Positions 16,082 to 25,497 of a DNA stretch of 64,000 nucleotides are shown one piece after another (within the stretch, counting starts at the first letter, position 1; each line of letters opens with the position of its first letter). The notes below the pieces were generated by a model. The model searched no databases and was not told the DNA's origin. It saw only the letters and a list, made by a program, of their open reading frames with translations. The position numbers and the translations under genes are program-made. The stretch spans positions 1-64,000 of the forward strand of contig NZ_JACLAU010000018.1 in the NCBI RefSeq assembly GCF_014230305.1. Reading direction: 5' to 3'. Origin of the DNA: Novosphingobium aerophilum (GTDB lineage Bacteria > Pseudomonadota > Alphaproteobacteria > Sphingomonadales > Sphingomonadaceae).

Positions 16082-17209
16082 TCAGGCGGAACCCTGGACT
16101 GCGCCGTCGTCGCCCGCCTGGGCGATGCTGGCGTTGCGCGCTGAGTGCCGTTCGAGCCAGACCTTGATCATGGCGACCAGCGGATCGGCCAGGGCCAGGC
16201 CCAGGATGCCGAACAGCGCGCCCATGATCAGCTGGGCGCCGAGGACCAGCGCCGGGGCCAGATCCACGGTCTTCTTCGCGACCATCGGGACGATGATGTT
16301 GCCGTCCACCGTCTGGACCACGACATAGACCGCGATGCAGTAAAGCCCCATGGTCGTCCCGCCGGAAAAGCCGACCAGCACCATGATCAGCCCTGACAGC
16401 GGCGCGCCGATATTGGGCAGGAAGGCCAGCAGGCCGGTGAGCAGGCCGAGCAGTCCGGACATCGGCACGCCGTAGAGTGCCAGGGCCACCCAGGTGCCCA
16501 CCCCTTCCACCGCCATGCCCAGCAGGCGGCCGAACATCAGCATGCGCAGGCTCTTGCCCATCAGCGCGGCGGTGCCATGGAAATGGGCGCGGCTTTCCAT
16601 CGGCAGCATCCAGGCGAACCCGCGCTGGTACAGCCGCGGTTCGACCGCCAGGTAGATCCCCAGGACCAGCACCAGGAACAGGGTGGTCGCCCCGCCCAGC
16701 AGGCCGCCGACCGCGCGGGTCAGCTGGCCGACTCCGCCCAGCGCCTGCTGGAGGACGCTCTTCATGTCCTCGGCCTGGACGCCCATGTTGTGCTCGTCGA
16801 GCCAGGTCAGCGCGCGCATCGCCTGGGTCTCGACCGTGGCGGGGAGCTGTGCGGCCTGATCGGCCAGGGTGGTCCCCGCGAACCAGGCCGTCCAGCCGAG
16901 GAAGGCCACCGTGCCGAGCAGGACCAGGGTGATCCGCCAGCCCCGGCCGATCGGCAGGATCCGCCCCAGCAGGCGGGCGCCGCCGTCGATGGTCGCGGCG
17001 AAGACCAGCCCGGCGAAGATCACCAGCAGCGGCTGGGCCATGAACACCACGGCGACCACCAGCGCGGCCATGCCGATCCAGATCGCCGCCTTCTTCGCCT
17101 CGCGCCGCACCTCGTCGCCGGCATAGTCGGTCGGGCCGGCGCGGTGCGCCCGGGTGCCCACGGGGGTTTCACCCGGAGGCTGGGCCTGAAGATCCATGTC
17201 GCCGCTCAT
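16082..17209 (-). CDS. AI-2E family (PerM/TqsA-like) transporter
   Basis: A 375-aa inner-membrane protein of the AI-2 exporter superfamily. After a 30-residue cytoplasmic N-tail rich in Gln/Pro there are about eight hydrophobic segments: three near the start (IWIGMAALVVAVVFMAQPLL onwards), a central soluble region with coiled character (DQAAQLPATVETQAMRALTW), and four or five near the C-terminus with FLPNIGAPLSG and the GNIIVPMV family motif. Family members export autoinducer-2, Na+/Li+ or have no known substrate, so substrate is left open. Its first about 80 codons are duplicated upstream at 18170-18415. Confidence 0.9.
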   Translation of the reverse strand: MSGDMDLQAQPPGETPVGTRAHRAGPTDYAGDEVRREAKKAAIWIGMAALVVAVVFMAQPLLVIFAGLVFAATIDGGARLLGRILPIGRGWRITLVLLGTVAFLGWTAWFAGTTLADQAAQLPATVETQAMRALTWLDEHNMGVQAEDMKSVLQQALGGVGQLTRAVGGLLGGATTLFLVLVLGIYLAVEPRLYQRGFAWMLPMESRAHFHGTAALMGKSLRMLMFGRLLGMAVEGVGTWVALALYGVPMSGLLGLLTGLLAFLPNIGAPLSGLIMVLVGFSGGTTMGLYCIAVYVVVQTVDGNIIVPMVAKKTVDLAPALVLGAQLIMGALFGILGLALADPLVAMIKVWLERHSARNASIAQAGDDGAVQGSA

Positions 17210-17258
17210 GTCTTGTCCCCTGCGTGCTGTGCGTGATCGCTGTGCCCCCGCGACCGGC

Positions 17259-18173
17259 TCAAGGCTTGCCGGTGACCGGCGGGCGCAGGCTGTGCCACGC
17301 GCGGTTGCCGCGCAGGGCGCCCCACCAGGTCAGCGGGTTGAGGTTTTCGGTGCCGTTCAGCGAGAAGGTGATGAATTCGGCCCGGCCACCGATGTCGGAC
17401 AGCGGCACCGGTCCCCCCAGTCCGTTCTCCCACAGCGGCGCGCGACTGTCGGCCGAATGGTCGCGGTTGTCGCCCATCAGGAAGACATGGCCCGCGGGCA
17501 CCTTGATCTCTGCCATGTGGTCCAGCGTCTGATCGACGTGATCGATGATCTGGTACGTCGCGCCGTTGGGCAGGGTCTCGCGGTAGGCGGGCAGTTCGTA
17601 GACCTCATCGCCGTTCGGCAGCCGGGTGCGATAGGGGGCGAACTCGTCATAGCACGCGGTCGGCCCATAGCTGCCCTCGCAGCGCAGCGCGTCGTCCACC
17701 GGAATGCGCACCGGCGTCTCGGCGGTTTGCGGTACGGGCTTGCCGTTCAACACGATCTGCCCGTTGACCACGGCAATCCGGTCACCCGGCCGGCCGACCA
17801 CGCGCTTGATCAGGTCATCGGTGCGGTTGGGCGGCACCACGATGACGATGTCCCCATATTCCGGGGTCCCGCCGAACACCCGCGCGGTCGATCGCGGCAG
17901 GATATGGAACGAGGCCGAGGACCAGTTCCAGCCATAGGGATATTTCGACACGATCAGCCGGTCGCCCACCAGCAGGTTGGGCATCATCGAGATCGAGGGG
18001 ATGTAGAACGGCTTGGCGATGAAGCTGTGGAAGGCCAGCACCGCCAGCAGCATCAGGGCCAGGCCCCGGATCTCGGCGATCCAGTCAATCGACTTGTGCG
18101 CGGCCGCGTCGGGTTCGGGCGCCGGGCCGGGCTCGCGCTGCGCCATGGGCTGATCGGGGGAAGTGTCGGTCAC
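17259..18173 (-). CDS. lepB: Signal peptidase I, copy 1
   Basis: A 304-aa membrane protease that removes signal peptides from exported proteins. An N-terminal helix (LALMLLAVLAFHSFIA) anchors it; the periplasmic catalytic domain has the nucleophile Ser62 in IPSISMMP, the general-base Lys123 in LIKRVVGRPGD, and the late motif MGDNRDHSADSR. The start is GTG at 18173, which overlaps the stop of the truncated transporter ORF as GTGA. Because the duplication replaced its original upstream DNA, this copy has lost the AAGGA site that precedes copy 2 and may depend on translational coupling. Protein is nearly identical to copy 2. Confidence 0.93.
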   Translation of the reverse strand: MTDTSPDQPMAQREPGPAPEPDAAAHKSIDWIAEIRGLALMLLAVLAFHSFIAKPFYIPSISMMPNLLVGDRLIVSKYPYGWNWSSASFHILPRSTARVFGGTPEYGDIVIVVPPNRTDDLIKRVVGRPGDRIAVVNGQIVLNGKPVPQTAETPVRIPVDDALRCEGSYGPTACYDEFAPYRTRLPNGDEVYELPAYRETLPNGATYQIIDHVDQTLDHMAEIKVPAGHVFLMGDNRDHSADSRAPLWENGLGGPVPLSDIGGRAEFITFSLNGTENLNPLTWWGALRGNRAWHSLRPPVTGKP

Positions 18174-18415
18174 AGCAGGCGGGCGCCGCCGTCGATCGTC
18201 GCGGCGAAGACCAGCCCGGCGAAGATCACCAGCAGCGGCTGGGCCATGAACACCACGGCGACCACCAGCGCGGCCATGCCGATCCAGATCGCCGCCTTCT
18301 TCGCCTCGCGCCGCACGTCGTCGCCGGCATAGTCGGTCGGGCCGGCGCGGTGCGCCCGGGTGCCTGCGGGGGTTTCACCCGGAGGCTGCGCCTGAAGATC
18401 CATGTTGCCGCTCAT
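18170..18415 (-). pseudogene. Truncated AI-2E transporter (N-terminal about 80 residues)
   Basis: This 81-codon ORF copies the beginning of the 375-aa transporter (MSGNMDLQAQ, then the first two hydrophobic segments) and stops where the duplication junction creates TGA after the Leu-Leu of GGARLL. It cannot make a full transporter. Its stop overlaps the lepB copy 1 start by 4 nt, so its translation could deliver ribosomes to lepB. A longer in-frame opening to 18469 exists but the ATG at 18415 matches the parent gene start. Confidence 0.9.
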
Positions 18416-18493
18416 GTCTTGTCCCCCTGCATGCTGTGCGTGATCGCTGTGCCCCCGCGGCCGGTTCAAGGTTGGCGGCTCAAGGCTGGCGGC

Positions 18494-19408
18494 TCAAGGC
18501 TTGCCGGTGACCGGCGGGCGCAGGCTGTGCCAGGCGCGGTTGCCGCGCAGGGCGCCCCACCAGGTCAGCGGGTTGAGGCTTTCGGTGCCGTTCAGCGAGA
18601 AGGTGATGAATTCGGCCCGCCCGCCGATGTCGGACAGCGGCACCGGTCCGCCCAGTCCGTTCTCCCACAGCGGCGCGCGACTGTCGGCCGAATGGTCGCG
18701 GTTGTCGCCCATCAGGAAGACATGGCCTGCGGGCACCTTGATCTCGGCCATGTGGTCCAGCGTCTGATCGACGTGATCGATGATCTGGTAGGTCGCGCCA
18801 TTGGGCAGGGTCTCGCGGTAGGCGGGCAGTTCGTAGACCTCATCGCCGCTCGGCAACCGGGTGCGATAGGGCGCGAACTCGTCATAGCACGCGGTCGGCC
18901 CATAGCTGCCCTCGCAGCGCAGCGCGTCGTCCACCGGAATGCGCACCGGCGTCTCGGCGGTTTGCGGGACGGGCTTGCCGTTCAACACGATCTGCCCGTT
19001 GACCACGGCGATCCGGTCACCCGGCCGGCCGACCACCCGCTTGATCAGGTCATCGGTACGGTTGGGCGGCACCACGATCACGATGTCCCCATATTCCGGG
19101 GTCCCGCCGAACACCCGCGCGGTCGATCGCGGCAGGATATGGAACGAGGCCGAGGACCAGTTCCAGCCATAGGGATACTTCGACACGATCAGCCGGTCGC
19201 CCACCAGCAGGTTGGGCATCATCGAGATCGAGGGGATGTAGAACGGCTTGGCGATGAAGCTGTGGAAGGCCAGCACCGCCAGCAGCATCAGGGCCAGGCC
19301 CCGGATCTCGGCGATCCAGTCAATCGACTTGTGCGCGGCCGCGTCGGGTTCGGGCGTCGGGCCGGGCTCGCGCTGCGCCATGGGCTGATCGGAGGAAGTG
19401 TCGGTCAC
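18494..19408 (-). CDS. lepB: Signal peptidase I, copy 2
   Basis: A 304-aa duplicate of the neighbouring signal peptidase with only a few substitutions (for example Pro to Ser near residue 5, Ala to Thr near 18, Asn to Ser near 192, and Asn to Ser near the C-terminus). All catalytic motifs (IPSISMMP, LIKRVVGRPGD, MGDNRDHSADSR) are kept. GTG at 19408 is taken as start because it matches the other copy and follows AAGGA; the frame extends to 19492 but that extension is not protein-like. It lies 133 bp after acpS and is the copy in its original upstream context. Confidence 0.93.
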   Translation of the reverse strand: MTDTSSDQPMAQREPGPTPEPDAAAHKSIDWIAEIRGLALMLLAVLAFHSFIAKPFYIPSISMMPNLLVGDRLIVSKYPYGWNWSSASFHILPRSTARVFGGTPEYGDIVIVVPPNRTDDLIKRVVGRPGDRIAVVNGQIVLNGKPVPQTAETPVRIPVDDALRCEGSYGPTACYDEFAPYRTRLPSGDEVYELPAYRETLPNGATYQIIDHVDQTLDHMAEIKVPAGHVFLMGDNRDHSADSRAPLWENGLGGPVPLSDIGGRAEFITFSLNGTESLNPLTWWGALRGNRAWHSLRPPVTGKP

Positions 19409-19501
19409 AGCGGTCCTTGAGTGGCCTTGGGCGGAGGGTGTTCGGGCGTCGTGTGTTGTGCGGCTAATACGCTGCGCGATGGCAGGATGCAATCAGGCGG
19501 G

Positions 19502-19546
19502 GCAGGTGGGTTCAGGGCAGGCTGGTTCAGAGCGGGCTGGTTCAGA
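19502..19546. repeat. Three tandem 15-nt repeats
   Basis: GCAGGTGGGTTCAGG, GCAGGCTGGTTCAGA and GCGGGCTGGTTCAGA follow one another at 19502-19516, 19517-19531 and 19532-19546, between lepB copy 2 and acpS and overlapping the acpS stop codon. A similar 14-nt minisatellite lies near 18470. Confidence 0.8.
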
Positions 19547-19943
19547 GCGGGCGGGCCTCGATCACGACGAAGGCCTGGGCCCACGGGTGATCGTCGGTCA
19601 GGGTCAGATGCACCACGGCCTCGTGTCCCGGCGGGGTGATCGCGCGCAGCCGCTCGGCCGCGCCGCCGGTCAGGGCCAGGGTCGGGGCGCCGGACGTGGC
19701 ATTGACCACGCCGATGTCCTTCATGAACACCCCGGCCTTGAACCCGGTGCCCACCGCCTTGGAAAAGGCCTCCTTGGCGGCGAAGCGCTTGGCCAGGGTT
19801 CCGGCCCGCGTGAACGGGCGCCGGGCCGCCTTGGCCTGCTCGGCCGGGGTGAACACGCGCTGCAGGAAGCGGTCGCCATAGCGCTCGAGCGAATGGGCGA
19901 TCCGCTCGATGTTGCAGAGGTCGGAGCCGATCGCGATGATCAT
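19542..19943 (-). CDS. acpS: Holo-[acyl-carrier-protein] synthase
   Basis: A 133-aa phosphopantetheinyl transferase that moves 4'-phosphopantetheine from CoA to apo-ACP for fatty-acid synthesis. Family motifs are clear: [13 protein letters not shown] at the N-terminus (Mg-binding Asp) and [16 protein letters not shown] in the middle (catalytic Glu and Lys). ATG 19943 fits the family start; the longer frame to 19976 is not needed. It follows pdxJ by 19 bp in the order pyrE-pdxJ-acpS-lepB, typical for alphaproteobacteria. The 3' end runs into 15-nt tandem repeats, so the last residues could vary between strains. Confidence 0.95.
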   Translation of the reverse strand: MIIAIGSDLCNIERIAHSLERYGDRFLQRVFTPAEQAKAARRPFTRAGTLAKRFAAKEAFSKAVGTGFKAGVFMKDIGVVNATSGAPTLALTGGAAERLRAITPPGHEAVVHLTLTDDHPWAQAFVVIEARPL

Positions 19944-19962
19944 GCCCGCGGTCCTCCCCCGC

Positions 19963-20706
19963 TCACCGCGCCGCATCCATCAGTTCGCGCATCCTCAGCA
20001 CCGCCGGGCCCAGCCCGGTGAAGATCGCCTCGCCGATCAGGTAATGCCCGATGTTGAGCTCGGCCAACTGGGGGATCGCGGCGATCGCCTGGACATTGTC
20101 GTAAGTCAGGCCGTGCCCGGCATGGGGCTCGATCCCGTTGCGCGCGGCCAGCGCGGCCATGTCGGCGATGCGCTTCAGTTCGGCGGCGCGCTGCTCCCCG
20201 TCGGCATGGGCATATTCGCCGGTGTGCAGCTCGATCACCGGCGCCTTCAGCCGCATCGCCGCCTCGATCTGGCGGGGTTCCGGGGCGATGAACAGGCTCA
20301 CCCGGATGCCCGCATCGCTCAGCCGGGCGACGATCGGGGCAAGGCGGTTGTGCTGCCCCGCGGCATCCAGCCCGCCCTCGGTGGTGCGCTCCTCGCGCCG
20401 CTCGGGCACGATGCAGGCGGCATGGGGGCGGTGGCGCAGGGCGATCTCCACCATCTCGTCCGTCGCCGCCATCTCGAAGTTGAGCGGCAGGTCGGTGCTC
20501 GCCTGGATCCGGGCGATATCCTCGTCGCGGATGTGGCGGCGGTCCTCGCGCAGGTGCGCAGTGATCCCGTCGGCGCCCATTGCCGCGACGATTTCGGCCG
20601 CGCGGACCGGATCGGGATGGTCCCCGCCGCGCGCGTTGCGCACCGTGGCGACGTGGTCGATGTTCACCCCCAGGCGGAGGCGGGCCGGGGCCAGCGCCGC
20701 GTTCAC
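19963..20706 (-). CDS. pdxJ: Pyridoxine 5'-phosphate synthase
   Basis: A 247-aa TIM-barrel enzyme that condenses 1-deoxy-D-xylulose 5-phosphate with 3-amino-2-oxopropyl phosphate to make pyridoxine 5'-phosphate, in the DXP-dependent vitamin B6 pathway. Motifs: [17 protein letters not shown] with the catalytic His near residue 16, [16 protein letters not shown], and the late [16 protein letters not shown] phosphate-binding loop. The GTG start (20706) overlaps the pyrE stop as GTGA, indicating translational coupling. Full length. Confidence 0.96.
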   Translation of the reverse strand: MNAALAPARLRLGVNIDHVATVRNARGGDHPDPVRAAEIVAAMGADGITAHLREDRRHIRDEDIARIQASTDLPLNFEMAATDEMVEIALRHRPHAACIVPERREERTTEGGLDAAGQHNRLAPIVARLSDAGIRVSLFIAPEPRQIEAAMRLKAPVIELHTGEYAHADGEQRAAELKRIADMAALAARNGIEPHAGHGLTYDNVQAIAAIPQLAELNIGHYLIGEAIFTGLGPAVLRMRELMDAAR

Positions 20707-21287
20707 GGCTGGGCCCGGCTCCCCGGCTTGATCGCCGGGATCGCCTGGAGGTGCGGCGGGATCTCGTCCGCGGCATAGGTCGGGAAGTCGAGCGCGATCA
20801 GCGCGGTGAAGGGGACCCCCAGGTCGATCGTCCCGCCCGACCGGTCGACCAGCGCCGCCGCGGCGATCACTTCGCCCCCGGCGGCCTCGATCGCCTTGAT
20901 CGCCTCGCGGCTGGACAGGCCGGTGGTGACCACGTCCTCGACCATCAGCACCTGGTCGCCGGGCTCGAGGCGGAAGCCACGGCGCAGTTCGAACGTGCCG
21001 GTCGGCCGTTCGACGAACAGGGCGTCGAGCCCGAGCGCGCGGCCCATCTCATGGCCGATGATCACGCCGCCCATCGCCGGCGACACCACCCGCGTCAGCT
21101 TTCCGCGCAGCCCGGCGGGGATCGCCGCGGCCAGCGCCTCGGCCAGCCGGGCGGCACGGGCCGGATTCATCAGCACGCGCGCGCACTGCAGATAGTGGCC
21201 GCTGTGCCGACCCGACGAGAGTAGGAAGTGGCCTTCGAGCAGGGCCTCGCTGGCGCGGAACTCGGCCAGCACCTCATCTTGCGTCAT
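20703..21287 (-). CDS. pyrE: Orotate phosphoribosyltransferase
   Basis: A 194-aa enzyme that makes orotidine 5'-phosphate from orotate and PRPP in pyrimidine synthesis. The PRPP-binding motif is [14 protein letters not shown] near residue 120, and the flexible-loop and substrate regions ([25 protein letters not shown]) are present. The ATG at 21287 ([20 protein letters not shown]) is the family start; the longer frame upstream reaches into the coxB gene and is not protein-like. First gene of the pyrE-pdxJ-acpS-lepB unit, divergent from coxB. Confidence 0.95.
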   Translation of the reverse strand: MTQDEVLAEFRASEALLEGHFLLSSGRHSGHYLQCARVLMNPARAARLAEALAAAIPAGLRGKLTRVVSPAMGGVIIGHEMGRALGLDALFVERPTGTFELRRGFRLEPGDQVLMVEDVVTTGLSSREAIKAIEAAGGEVIAAAALVDRSGGTIDLGVPFTALIALDFPTYAADEIPPHLQAIPAIKPGSRAQP

Positions 21288-21495
21288 CCGACGGAAACTC
21301 CTGAAATCGCAGGACTGGACCAAGGGGCAGGGACCTGCCCCATCGCACGCTTGCGCAGTGTCAAAAATATCCCCTAGAGGCGCTTGAGGTGCCTCGCAAG
21401 CGCGCGTATAGGCCCCGGTTGATAGAGCCTCTAGCGGCGGGAAATGGCGGATTTCAGCCAGAATCCCGTCAGGATTTGGTAACAAAGGCGCGAGA
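21288..21495. promoter_or_regulatory. Divergent promoter region pyrE / coxB
   Basis: About 208 bp between the two divergent start codons must hold promoters for the pyrE operon and the oxidase cluster. The half next to coxB is less GC-rich. I could not pick out a convincing -35/-10 pair or a regulator site by eye. Confidence 0.5.
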
Positions 21496-22497
21496 ATGAT
21501 GAAATTCGGCGTACAGGCCCGTCGGGCCGGATCGGCCGCTCTGGCCCTCGGACTCTCTCTGGCGGCCCTGCCGCAAGCGGTGCTCGCCCAGGCGGCGGAA
21601 GCCACTGCGGCGGCTGCCCCGGCTGCCGGCGGGTATGTCCCGATGAAACCGGTTCCGGGCATCGGCCAGCCGATCGATGGGGCCTACGGCTTCCAGCAGC
21701 AGTTCTCGCCCACCGGGCACTATGCGTTGTGGATGCACGATGCGATCCTGATGCCGGTGATCACCATCATCAGCCTGTTCGTGCTGGGGCTGCTGATCTG
21801 GGTTGCCGCGCGCTACAACCGCAAGGCCAATCCGGTCGCCTCGCGCACCAGCCACAACACCCTGATCGAGGTGATCTGGACCGGCGTGCCGGTGCTGATC
21901 CTGGTCGGCATCGCGATCCCGTCGATCACCCTGCTGGCCAAGCAGTACAAGCCTGCCCCGGAAACCGCGCTGACCGTCAAGGCCACCGGCAACCAGTGGT
22001 ACTGGACCTATTCCTATCCCGACAACGGCGGGATCGAGGTGATCTCGAACATGCTCCCCGACGACGAGGCGGTGAAGCGCGGCGAACCGGCCAAGCTGGG
22101 CGTCGACAATCGTCTGGTCCTGCCCGTGGGTGAACCCATCCGCCTGCAGACCACCGGCGCCGACGTGATTCACTCGTTCGCCGTGCCCTCGCTGTGGTTC
22201 AAGCTCGACGCCGTCCCCGGGCGCGTGAACGAGAAGGTGCTCTTCATCGAGAAGCCGGGCGTCTACTACGGCCAGTGCTCGGAACTCTGCGGCGCGCGGC
22301 ATGCCTACATGCCGATCGCGATCGAGGCCCTGCCGCGGGACAAGTTCAACGCCTGGGTCGTCGCCCAGGGCGGAACGGTGACCCCGGCCAAGGCTGAGGC
22401 GGCCGCCGCTCCGGCCGCGGCCCCCGCCGCCGAGGCCGCTCCGGCGGCCGACGCTTCTGCGCCCGCCGCTTCCGAATCCGCGGCTCCCGCCGCCTGA
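21496..22497 (+). CDS. coxB: Cytochrome c oxidase subunit II
   Basis: A 333-aa subunit of aa3-type oxidase that receives electrons from cytochrome c through the CuA centre. It has a signal peptide (ending near AVLAQA), two membrane helices (about 80-105 and 125-145) and a periplasmic cupredoxin domain: the aromatic patch QWYWTYSYP and the CuA ligands in GQCSELCGARHAYM, with the first His in DVIHSFAVP. The C-terminus carries an unusual Ala/Pro/Glu-rich tail of about 45 residues after the conserved domain. ATG 21496; MMKFG alternatives differ by one residue. First gene of the cox cluster. Confidence 0.96.
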   Translation: MMKFGVQARRAGSAALALGLSLAALPQAVLAQAAEATAAAAPAAGGYVPMKPVPGIGQPIDGAYGFQQQFSPTGHYALWMHDAILMPVITIISLFVLGLLIWVAARYNRKANPVASRTSHNTLIEVIWTGVPVLILVGIAIPSITLLAKQYKPAPETALTVKATGNQWYWTYSYPDNGGIEVISNMLPDDEAVKRGEPAKLGVDNRLVLPVGEPIRLQTTGADVIHSFAVPSLWFKLDAVPGRVNEKVLFIEKPGVYYGQCSELCGARHAYMPIAIEALPRDKFNAWVVAQGGTVTPAKAEAAAAPAAAPAAEAAPAADASAPAASESAAPAA

Positions 22498-22527
22498 TCT
22501 CGCCCAGAAAGACAAGGTTCGCTCATC

Positions 22528-24216
22528 ATGGCCACCACTGCTGAGACCTTCCAGGCTCACGGCGACGCGCACGACCATGCGCACGACCACGATCACAAGC
22601 CGGGCTTCTTCGCCCGCTGGTTCATGTCCACCAACCACAAGGACATCGGCACGCTGTACCTGATCTTCGCGATCTTCGCGGGGCTCATCGGCGGCGCGAT
22701 CTCGGGCCTGATGCGGCTCGAACTGGCGCAGCCGGGGATCCAGTACCTGACCCTGTGGGCCAGCATGGCCGAGGGCAAGGACGTGTCGATGGACAGCGCG
22801 CTCCACCTGTGGAACGTGCTGATCACCGCGCACGGCCTGATCATGGTGTTCTTCATGGTCATGCCCGCGATCATCGGCGGCTTCGGCAACTGGTTCGTGC
22901 CGATCATGATCGGCGCGCCGGACATGGCCTTCCCGCGGATGAACAACATCTCGTTCTGGCTGACCGTGGCGGGCTTCGTCTCGCTGATGCTGTCGGCCTT
23001 CGTCCCGGGCGATGCCACCGGCAACGGCGCCGGCATCGGCTGGACTGCCTATGCCCCGCTGTCGACCTACGGCTCGCAGGGCCCCGCGGTCGACTTCGCG
23101 ATCTTCTCGCTCCACCTTGCCGGTGCGGGCTCGATCATGGGCGCGATCAACTTCATCACCACCATCTTCAACATGCGCGCGCCGGGTATGACCCTGCACA
23201 AGATGCCGCTGTTCGTGTGGTCGGTGCTGGTCACCGCGTTCCTGCTGCTGCTCTCGCTGCCGGTCCTGGCCGCGGCGATTACCATGCTGCTGACCGACCG
23301 CAACTTCGGCACGACCTTCTTCGACCCCTCGGGCGGTGGTGATCCGGTGCTCTACCAGCACCTGTTCTGGTTCTTCGGCCACCCCGAAGTCTACATCATG
23401 ATCCTGCCGGGCTTTGGCATCATCAGCCAGATCATCTCCACCTTCTCGCGCAAGCCGGTGTTCGGCTACCTCGGCATGGCCTATGCCATGGTCGCGATCG
23501 GCGTGGTCGGGTTCATCGTGTGGGCGCACCACATGTACACCACCGGCCTGTCGGTGAACACGAAGATGTACTTCACCGCCGCCACCATGGTCATCGCGGT
23601 GCCCACCGGCATCAAGATCTTCTCGTGGATCGCCACGATGTGGGGCGGCAGCCTGGAGTTCAAGGCGCCGATGGTTTGGGCGATCGGCTTTATCTTCCTC
23701 TTCACCGTCGGCGGCGTGACCGGCGTCGTGCTGTCGAACGGCGGCATCGACGACAACCTGCAGGACACCTACTACGTGGTGGCGCACTTCCACTACGTGC
23801 TGTCCCTGGGTGCCGTCACCGCGCTGTTTGCCGGGTTCTACTACTGGTTCCCGAAGATGAGCGGGAAGATGTACTCGGAATTCCTGGCGCACCTGCACTT
23901 CTGGGTGTTCTTCGTCGGCGTGAACCTGATCTTCTTCCCGATGCACTTCCTCGGGGCCCAGGGCATGCCGCGCCGCTATCCGGACTACCCGGCCGCCTAT
24001 GAATACTGGAACCAGATCGCCACGCTCGGTTACAAGATCATGGCGGTGTCGATGGTGTTCTTCTTCCTGAACATCCTCTACGCCTTCGTGGCCGGCCGCA
24101 AGGCTGAGGGCAACTACTGGGGCGAAGGCGCGACCACGCTGGAATGGACCCTGTCCAGCCCGCCGCCGTTCCACCAGTTCGAAACGCTCCCCGTGATCGA
24201 GGACGCGCACCACTGA
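22528..24216 (+). CDS. ctaD: Cytochrome c oxidase subunit I
   Basis: A 562-aa catalytic subunit with twelve membrane helices, binding heme a, heme a3 and CuB and reducing O2 to water while pumping protons. Ligand regions are visible: [14 protein letters not shown] (heme a His), [15 protein letters not shown] (CuB His and Tyr crosslink), HHMYTTG (CuB His pair), and [13 protein letters not shown] (heme a and a3 His). The Glu in GHPEVY marks the A-family proton path. The His-rich N-tail ([14 protein letters not shown]) is distinctive. A strong terminator follows 24 bp after the stop. Confidence 0.98.
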   Translation: MATTAETFQAHGDAHDHAHDHDHKPGFFARWFMSTNHKDIGTLYLIFAIFAGLIGGAISGLMRLELAQPGIQYLTLWASMAEGKDVSMDSALHLWNVLITAHGLIMVFFMVMPAIIGGFGNWFVPIMIGAPDMAFPRMNNISFWLTVAGFVSLMLSAFVPGDATGNGAGIGWTAYAPLSTYGSQGPAVDFAIFSLHLAGAGSIMGAINFITTIFNMRAPGMTLHKMPLFVWSVLVTAFLLLLSLPVLAAAITMLLTDRNFGTTFFDPSGGGDPVLYQHLFWFFGHPEVYIMILPGFGIISQIISTFSRKPVFGYLGMAYAMVAIGVVGFIVWAHHMYTTGLSVNTKMYFTAATMVIAVPTGIKIFSWIATMWGGSLEFKAPMVWAIGFIFLFTVGGVTGVVLSNGGIDDNLQDTYYVVAHFHYVLSLGAVTALFAGFYYWFPKMSGKMYSEFLAHLHFWVFFVGVNLIFFPMHFLGAQGMPRRYPDYPAAYEYWNQIATLGYKIMAVSMVFFFLNILYAFVAGRKAEGNYWGEGATTLEWTLSSPPPFHQFETLPVIEDAHH

Positions 24217-24240
24217 TCGACCCGCACAGGTTGAACGAAG

Positions 24241-24268
24241 GGCCCCGGGGGAAACTCCGGGGCCTTTT
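24241..24268 (+). terminator. Intrinsic terminator after ctaD
   Basis: GGCCCCGG (24241-24248) pairs with CCGGGGCC (24257-24264) around an 8-nt loop, followed by TTTT. It closes the coxB-ctaD part of the cluster; downstream ctaB and assembly genes would then need readthrough or another promoter in 24269-24564. Confidence 0.85.
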
Positions 24269-24564
24269 CGTTGGTGTCAGGCGGGTTCAGGACCCCACCT
24301 GCCGCAGGCTCGCCTGTCCTACAGCGCCCGGCCAGGGCACAGTGGCGCGATGATAGTCTGTCCTGCTCCGTTCGCGCCTCCGCAAGGCCGGAAACCCCGG
24401 CCCGGGCGCCAGCCAGGCCGAGTGCCGTTTGTTTCGCTCTGGACTGTGTCAACCGTGTCAACCGGCTGCCACCCGCAGGGGCGCGCGCCGGGCCGGACGG
24501 ACCTTTCCGGGCACCCGTCGCAGCGCGCTTTCCCTTTGCCGCGCACTGGCTTATAGGCCCGCGC
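24269..24564. other. Intergenic region before ctaB
   Basis: About 296 bp without a convincing gene. Short frames here overlap and are not protein-like. The only pattern is a small direct repeat GTGTCAACC (near 24446-24462). A promoter for ctaB may lie in this stretch. Confidence 0.4.
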
Positions 24565-25491
24565 GTGACTCAGGCCGCCTCCCTCTCGCTCCCCGCCGAC
24601 TGGCGCGATTTCTATCAGCTCACCAAGCCGCGGGTGATGACCCTGGTGATCTTCACCGGGCTTTGCGCGCTGCTCGCCGCACCGGGGCACATCAACCCCG
24701 TGCTGGGCTTCACCGCCATGCTCTGCATCGCCATGGGCGCGGGCGGGGCGGCGGCGCTGAACCACTGGTGGGAGGCCGACATCGACGCCGGGATGCGTCG
24801 CACCCAGTCGCGTCCGATCCCCTCGGGCCGGATGGCGCGCAGCTCGGCCCGCGATTTCGGGATCGGCATCTCGGTCGCCTCGGTGCTGATCATGGGCCTG
24901 GCGATCTCTTGGCTGGCGGCCGGTCTGCTGGCCTTCTCGATCGTCTACTATGCCGTGATCTACACGATCTGGCTCAAGCCGCGGACCCCGCAGAACATCG
25001 TCATCGGTGGCGGGGCCGGGGCCTTCCCGCCGCTGATCGGCTGGGTCGCGGTGACCGGCGACGTCACGCTGATGCCGATTCTGCTGTTCTCGATCATCTT
25101 CATGTGGACCCCGCCGCACTTCTGGGCGCTGGCCCTGTTCGTGCAGACCGATTACGCCAAGGTCGGCATCCCGATGATGCCGGTGGTCGCGGGTGAGGCG
25201 TCCACACGCCGCCAGATCCTGCTCTATTCGGCGATCCTGCTGCCCCTGTCGCTGGCACCCTGCCTGATTCCCTTCGCTCAGGGCGGCGCCGGATGGATTT
25301 ACGGGCTGGCGGCCACTGTCCTCTCGGGCGGGTTCTTCCTCCTGTCGATCCGGGTAGGACTGCGCCGGCCGACCGGCCCGGAGGACAAGCTCAAGCCGGA
25401 AAAGCAGTTGTTCTTCTGGTCGATCATCTACCTGTTCGCGCTGTTCGGCGCGCTGGTGGCGGATCGCTGGATCCTTGCCCCGGGACTGTAA
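24565..25491 (+). CDS. ctaB: Heme O synthase (protoheme IX farnesyltransferase)
   Basis: A 308-aa polytopic UbiA-family prenyltransferase that attaches farnesyl to heme B to make heme O, the precursor of heme A for the oxidase encoded nearby. Motifs: [14 protein letters not shown] at the N-terminus, [19 protein letters not shown] (the Asp-rich prenyl-diphosphate site) and [17 protein letters not shown]. About nine membrane helices. The GTG at 24565 gives the usual N-terminus; the longer frame to 24271 is not protein-like. Followed by a 48-aa gene after 6 bp. Confidence 0.95.
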   Translation: MTQAASLSLPADWRDFYQLTKPRVMTLVIFTGLCALLAAPGHINPVLGFTAMLCIAMGAGGAAALNHWWEADIDAGMRRTQSRPIPSGRMARSSARDFGIGISVASVLIMGLAISWLAAGLLAFSIVYYAVIYTIWLKPRTPQNIVIGGGAGAFPPLIGWVAVTGDVTLMPILLFSIIFMWTPPHFWALALFVQTDYAKVGIPMMPVVAGEASTRRQILLYSAILLPLSLAPCLIPFAQGGAGWIYGLAATVLSGGFFLLSIRVGLRRPTGPEDKLKPEKQLFFWSIIYLFALFGALVADRWILAPGL

Positions 25492-25497
25492 GCCACG

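Larger units (their letters stand above)
16968..19411. repeat. Tandem segmental duplication (about 1.2 kb, two copies)
   Basis: The stretch 16968-18172 (perM 5' end plus lepB) is repeated at 18173-19411 with very high identity. Both ends of the unit and the internal junction share CAGC (16968-16971, 18173-18176, 19408-19411), consistent with duplication by recombination at a 4-bp microhomology. The second copy is 30 bp longer, mainly because a 14-nt unit (GGCTCAAGGCTGGC type) occurs three times near 18470 but once in the first copy near 17255. Confidence 0.9.

Noticed and set aside
21469-24213. A 914-codon open frame on the strand opposite coxB and ctaD
   Set aside because: The plus strand encodes two unmistakable oxidase subunits with all ligand motifs. 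The antisense product is His/Asp/Arg-rich low-complexity sequence typical of the shadow of GC-rich codons.
24350-24556. A 68-aa ORF upstream of ctaB
   Set aside because: Pro/Arg-rich with no homology I know; it lies in the region between a terminator and ctaB and is probably non-coding.
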